A DNA stretch of 6,746 nt from an uncultured Acidimicrobiaceae bacterium (lineage in GTDB: Bacteria > Actinomycetota > Acidimicrobiia > Acidimicrobiales > Ilumatobacteraceae): contig CAIXHI010000424.1 of assembly GCA_903919215.1 (NCBI GenBank), forward strand, positions 1 through 6,746. The letters run 5' to 3'. The position numbers were made by a program, and so were the translations under genes. Below are positions 5,147-6,746 of this stretch, piece by piece. Position 1 is the first letter of the stretch. Each line of letters opens with the position of its first letter. The notes below the pieces were generated by a model. It had not been told where the DNA came from. It did no database searches and saw nothing but the letters and a program-made list of their open reading frames with translations.

Positions 5147-6667
5147 GTGAACTTCCCCACCACAGACGCCCTGCACACCATCGCCGACCATTCCTTGCGC
5201 GCCTGCGGTGCGGCGCCGCTGGGCACTGGGCCGCACACGGCCCGCACACCGATCACCGGCACCATCATCGGTGCGGTCGCCGCGAGCGTCAGCGTGGCCA
5301 CCGCGGTGGATCGCGCCGCCACTGCGTTCCTCACGTGGCGCACCACACCGGCACCCGTGCGCGGTGAGCTCGTGCGCCGTCTCGGCGAGCAGTTGCGACT
5401 CCACAAGGTCGACCTTGCCCGGCTGGTGCAGCTCGAGGCCGGCAAGATCGAGAGCGAGGCGCTCGGCGAAGTCCAGGAGATGATCGACATCTGCGACTAC
5501 GCCGTCGGCCTCAGCCGCCAGTTGCAGGGCCTCACCATCGCCAGCGAACGCCCCGGCCATCGCCTCATGGAGCAATGGCTGCCGCTTGGCCCGACGGTCG
5601 TCATCAGCGCGTTCAACTTCCCCGTCGCGGTGTGGGCCTGGAACGCAGCGCTCGCGCTGGTGTGCGGTAATCCGGTGCTGTGGAAGCCCAGCGAACTCAC
5701 GCCGCTGACCGCGCTGGCAACCGATGCCTTGCTGCAGCAGGCGGCGAAGGGACTCGATGTACCGGCCCATCTGAACCAGGTGCTGCTGGGCGACGGCACC
5801 GTAGGCGCGGAACTGGTGGCCCACGAAGGGGTACCGCTGGTGTCCGCCACGGGCAGTACGGCCATGGGCCGCAAGGTCGGGCCGGCAGTGGCCGCCCGTT
5901 TCGGGCGCAGCATCCTCGAACTCGGCGGCAACAACGCAGCCATCATCACTCCCAGCGCCGACGCCGAACTGGTGGTGCGCGGCGTCACCTTCTCTGCGGC
6001 TGGCACTGCAGGCCAGCGCTGCACCAGCCTGCGCCGACTCATCGTGCACACATCGCGTCTCGATGAAGTGGTCAGTCGCCTCTCCACCGCATTCGCCAGC
6101 CTGCCGGTGGGGAGTCCGCTCGACAAGGCCACGCTCGTCGGCCCGCTCGTCACGATCGGCAGCCTCGACCGCATGCACGCCGCGATCCATACAGCGCAGG
6201 CTGATGGTGGCACGGTGGTGGTGGGCGGTGAACGGCACTTCGCCGAGCAGATGCCGGACGCGGCCTACGTGCGCCCGGCGATCGTCACCATGCCCGGTCA
6301 GACAGCCATCGTGCATACCGAGACGTTCGCCCCAATCCTGTACGTGATGGCCTACGACACCTTCGATGAGGCGGTCCGCCTGCACAACGAGGTGCCGCAG
6401 GGTCTGGCCAGCAGCATCTTCACCACCGACCTGCGCGACGCCGAGCGGTTCATGTCCGCTGCGGGCAGTGACTGCGGCATCGCCAACGTCAACATCGGCC
6501 CCAGCGGGGCCGAGATCGGCGGCGCATTCGGCGGTGAAAAGCAGACCGGGGGAGGGCGCGAGGCAGGGAGCGACGCGTGGAAGGCTTACATGCGGCGCGC
6601 CACCAATACCATCAACTACTCAAACGCGGTACCGCTGGCACAGGGCGTGAGATTCGATATCGCTTGA
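5147..6667 (+). CDS. pcd: ALDH7-family aldehyde dehydrogenase (aminoadipate semialdehyde / piperideine-6-carboxylate dehydrogenase type)
   Basis: This 506-residue enzyme belongs to the antiquitin (ALDH7) family, which oxidises L-aminoadipate 6-semialdehyde, in equilibrium with piperideine-6-carboxylate, to L-aminoadipate with NAD in lysine catabolism. Catalytic residues are in place: N157 (SAFNFPVAVW), K180 and E183 (WKPSE, cofactor binding, favouring NAD), E258 (LELGGNNA) and nucleophile C292 (GQRCTSLRR). The E-to-C spacing of 34 is the usual ALDH value. The ALDH7 hallmark SGAEIGGAFGGEK starts at S453 and continues into TGGGREAGSDAWKAYMRR and TINYSNAVPLAQGVRF, very close to antiquitin. GTG at 5147 is the first possible start after the upstream in-frame stop of the exporter. 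The gene ends in tandem in-frame stops TGA TAG. In Actinobacteria such enzymes work with lysine 6-aminotransferase or feed beta-lactam precursor supply; neither partner is in the window. The gene symbol is by family analogy; amaB is used in pseudomonads. Confidence 0.93.
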   Translation: MNFPTTDALHTIADHSLRACGAAPLGTGPHTARTPITGTIIGAVAASVSVATAVDRAATAFLTWRTTPAPVRGELVRRLGEQLRLHKVDLARLVQLEAGKIESEALGEVQEMIDICDYAVGLSRQLQGLTIASERPGHRLMEQWLPLGPTVVISAFNFPVAVWAWNAALALVCGNPVLWKPSELTPLTALATDALLQQAAKGLDVPAHLNQVLLGDGTVGAELVAHEGVPLVSATGSTAMGRKVGPAVAARFGRSILELGGNNAAIITPSADAELVVRGVTFSAAGTAGQRCTSLRRLIVHTSRLDEVVSRLSTAFASLPVGSPLDKATLVGPLVTIGSLDRMHAAIHTAQADGGTVVVGGERHFAEQMPDAAYVRPAIVTMPGQTAIVHTETFAPILYVMAYDTFDEAVRLHNEVPQGLASSIFTTDLRDAERFMSAAGSDCGIANVNIGPSGAEIGGAFGGEKQTGGGREAGSDAWKAYMRRATNTINYSNAVPLAQGVRFDIA

Positions 6668-6677
6668 TAGACAACCG

Positions 6678-6703
6678 CGCCACCGCACGCGCCGGCGGTG
6701 GCG
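6678..6703 (+). terminator. GC-rich hairpin after the aldehyde dehydrogenase gene
   Basis: CGCCACCGC (6678-6686) pairs perfectly with GCGGTGGCG (6695-6703) around an eight-base loop, beginning ten bases after the stop codon. A nine-pair, almost all-GC stem right after the last gene fits a transcription terminator. No T-run follows, so it is not a classical intrinsic terminator; U-less hairpins are common in high-GC actinobacteria. It could also serve a convergent gene beyond the window edge. The rest of the tail (6704-6746) shows nothing recognisable. Confidence 0.45.
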
Positions 6704-6746
6704 GCACCAGGCTATGCGGCGCGCGCGACCTGGCGTGCGACCGACC

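Noticed and set aside
4904..6385. Long open frame on the - strand (493 codons) opposite the aldehyde dehydrogenase
   Set aside because: Its translation is rich in His, Arg and Gly with no recognisable domain, and it lies opposite a gene with every ALDH7 motif. Long antisense frames are expected where codon third positions are nearly all G or C.

Overview
The window is high-GC DNA with all readable genes on the + strand. It looks like a chromosomal stretch from an actinobacterium, possibly of the class Acidimicrobiia. This is an inference from strong G/C use at third codon positions, GTG and TTG starts, an actinobacterial type of sigma factor with a Thr-rich extracytoplasmic linker, and several starts that have no Shine-Dalgarno sequence but a -10-like hexamer 6-8 bases upstream. 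No rRNA, tRNA, CRISPR array, insertion sequence or phage gene was seen.

Layout. (1) 2-1312: the 3' part of an ECF-type sigma factor gene. It keeps sigma region 4 and continues into a zinc-finger-like motif, one membrane helix, a Thr/Ala/Pro linker and two Ig-like extracytoplasmic domains. (2) 1313-1370: a short promoter-like gap with two abutting palindromes. (3) 1371-4447: a tightly packed trio of a GT4 glycosyltransferase, a class I SAM methyltransferase and a Trp-rich alpha/alpha-toroid protein of the type often labelled 'prenyltransferase'. The first two are separated by three bases and the last two overlap by four. (4) 4463-5104: a LysE/RhtB amino-acid exporter, preceded by a perfect 14-bp palindrome. 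(5) 5147-6667: an ALDH7-family aldehyde dehydrogenase (L-aminoadipate semialdehyde / piperideine-6-carboxylate dehydrogenase type), followed by a GC-rich hairpin.

How the genes may work together. The trio is very probably one transcription unit making or modifying a glycan or glycoconjugate: one enzyme transfers a sugar, one methylates, and the third may bind or process the glycan. Its product is unknown, which makes it the best candidate here for an undescribed pathway. LysE and ALDH7 may form a lysine-related pair, with export of a basic amino acid and oxidation of the lysine-derived semialdehyde. The sigma factor appears membrane-tethered, so its targets and release mechanism are open questions; nothing in the window proves that it controls the downstream genes.
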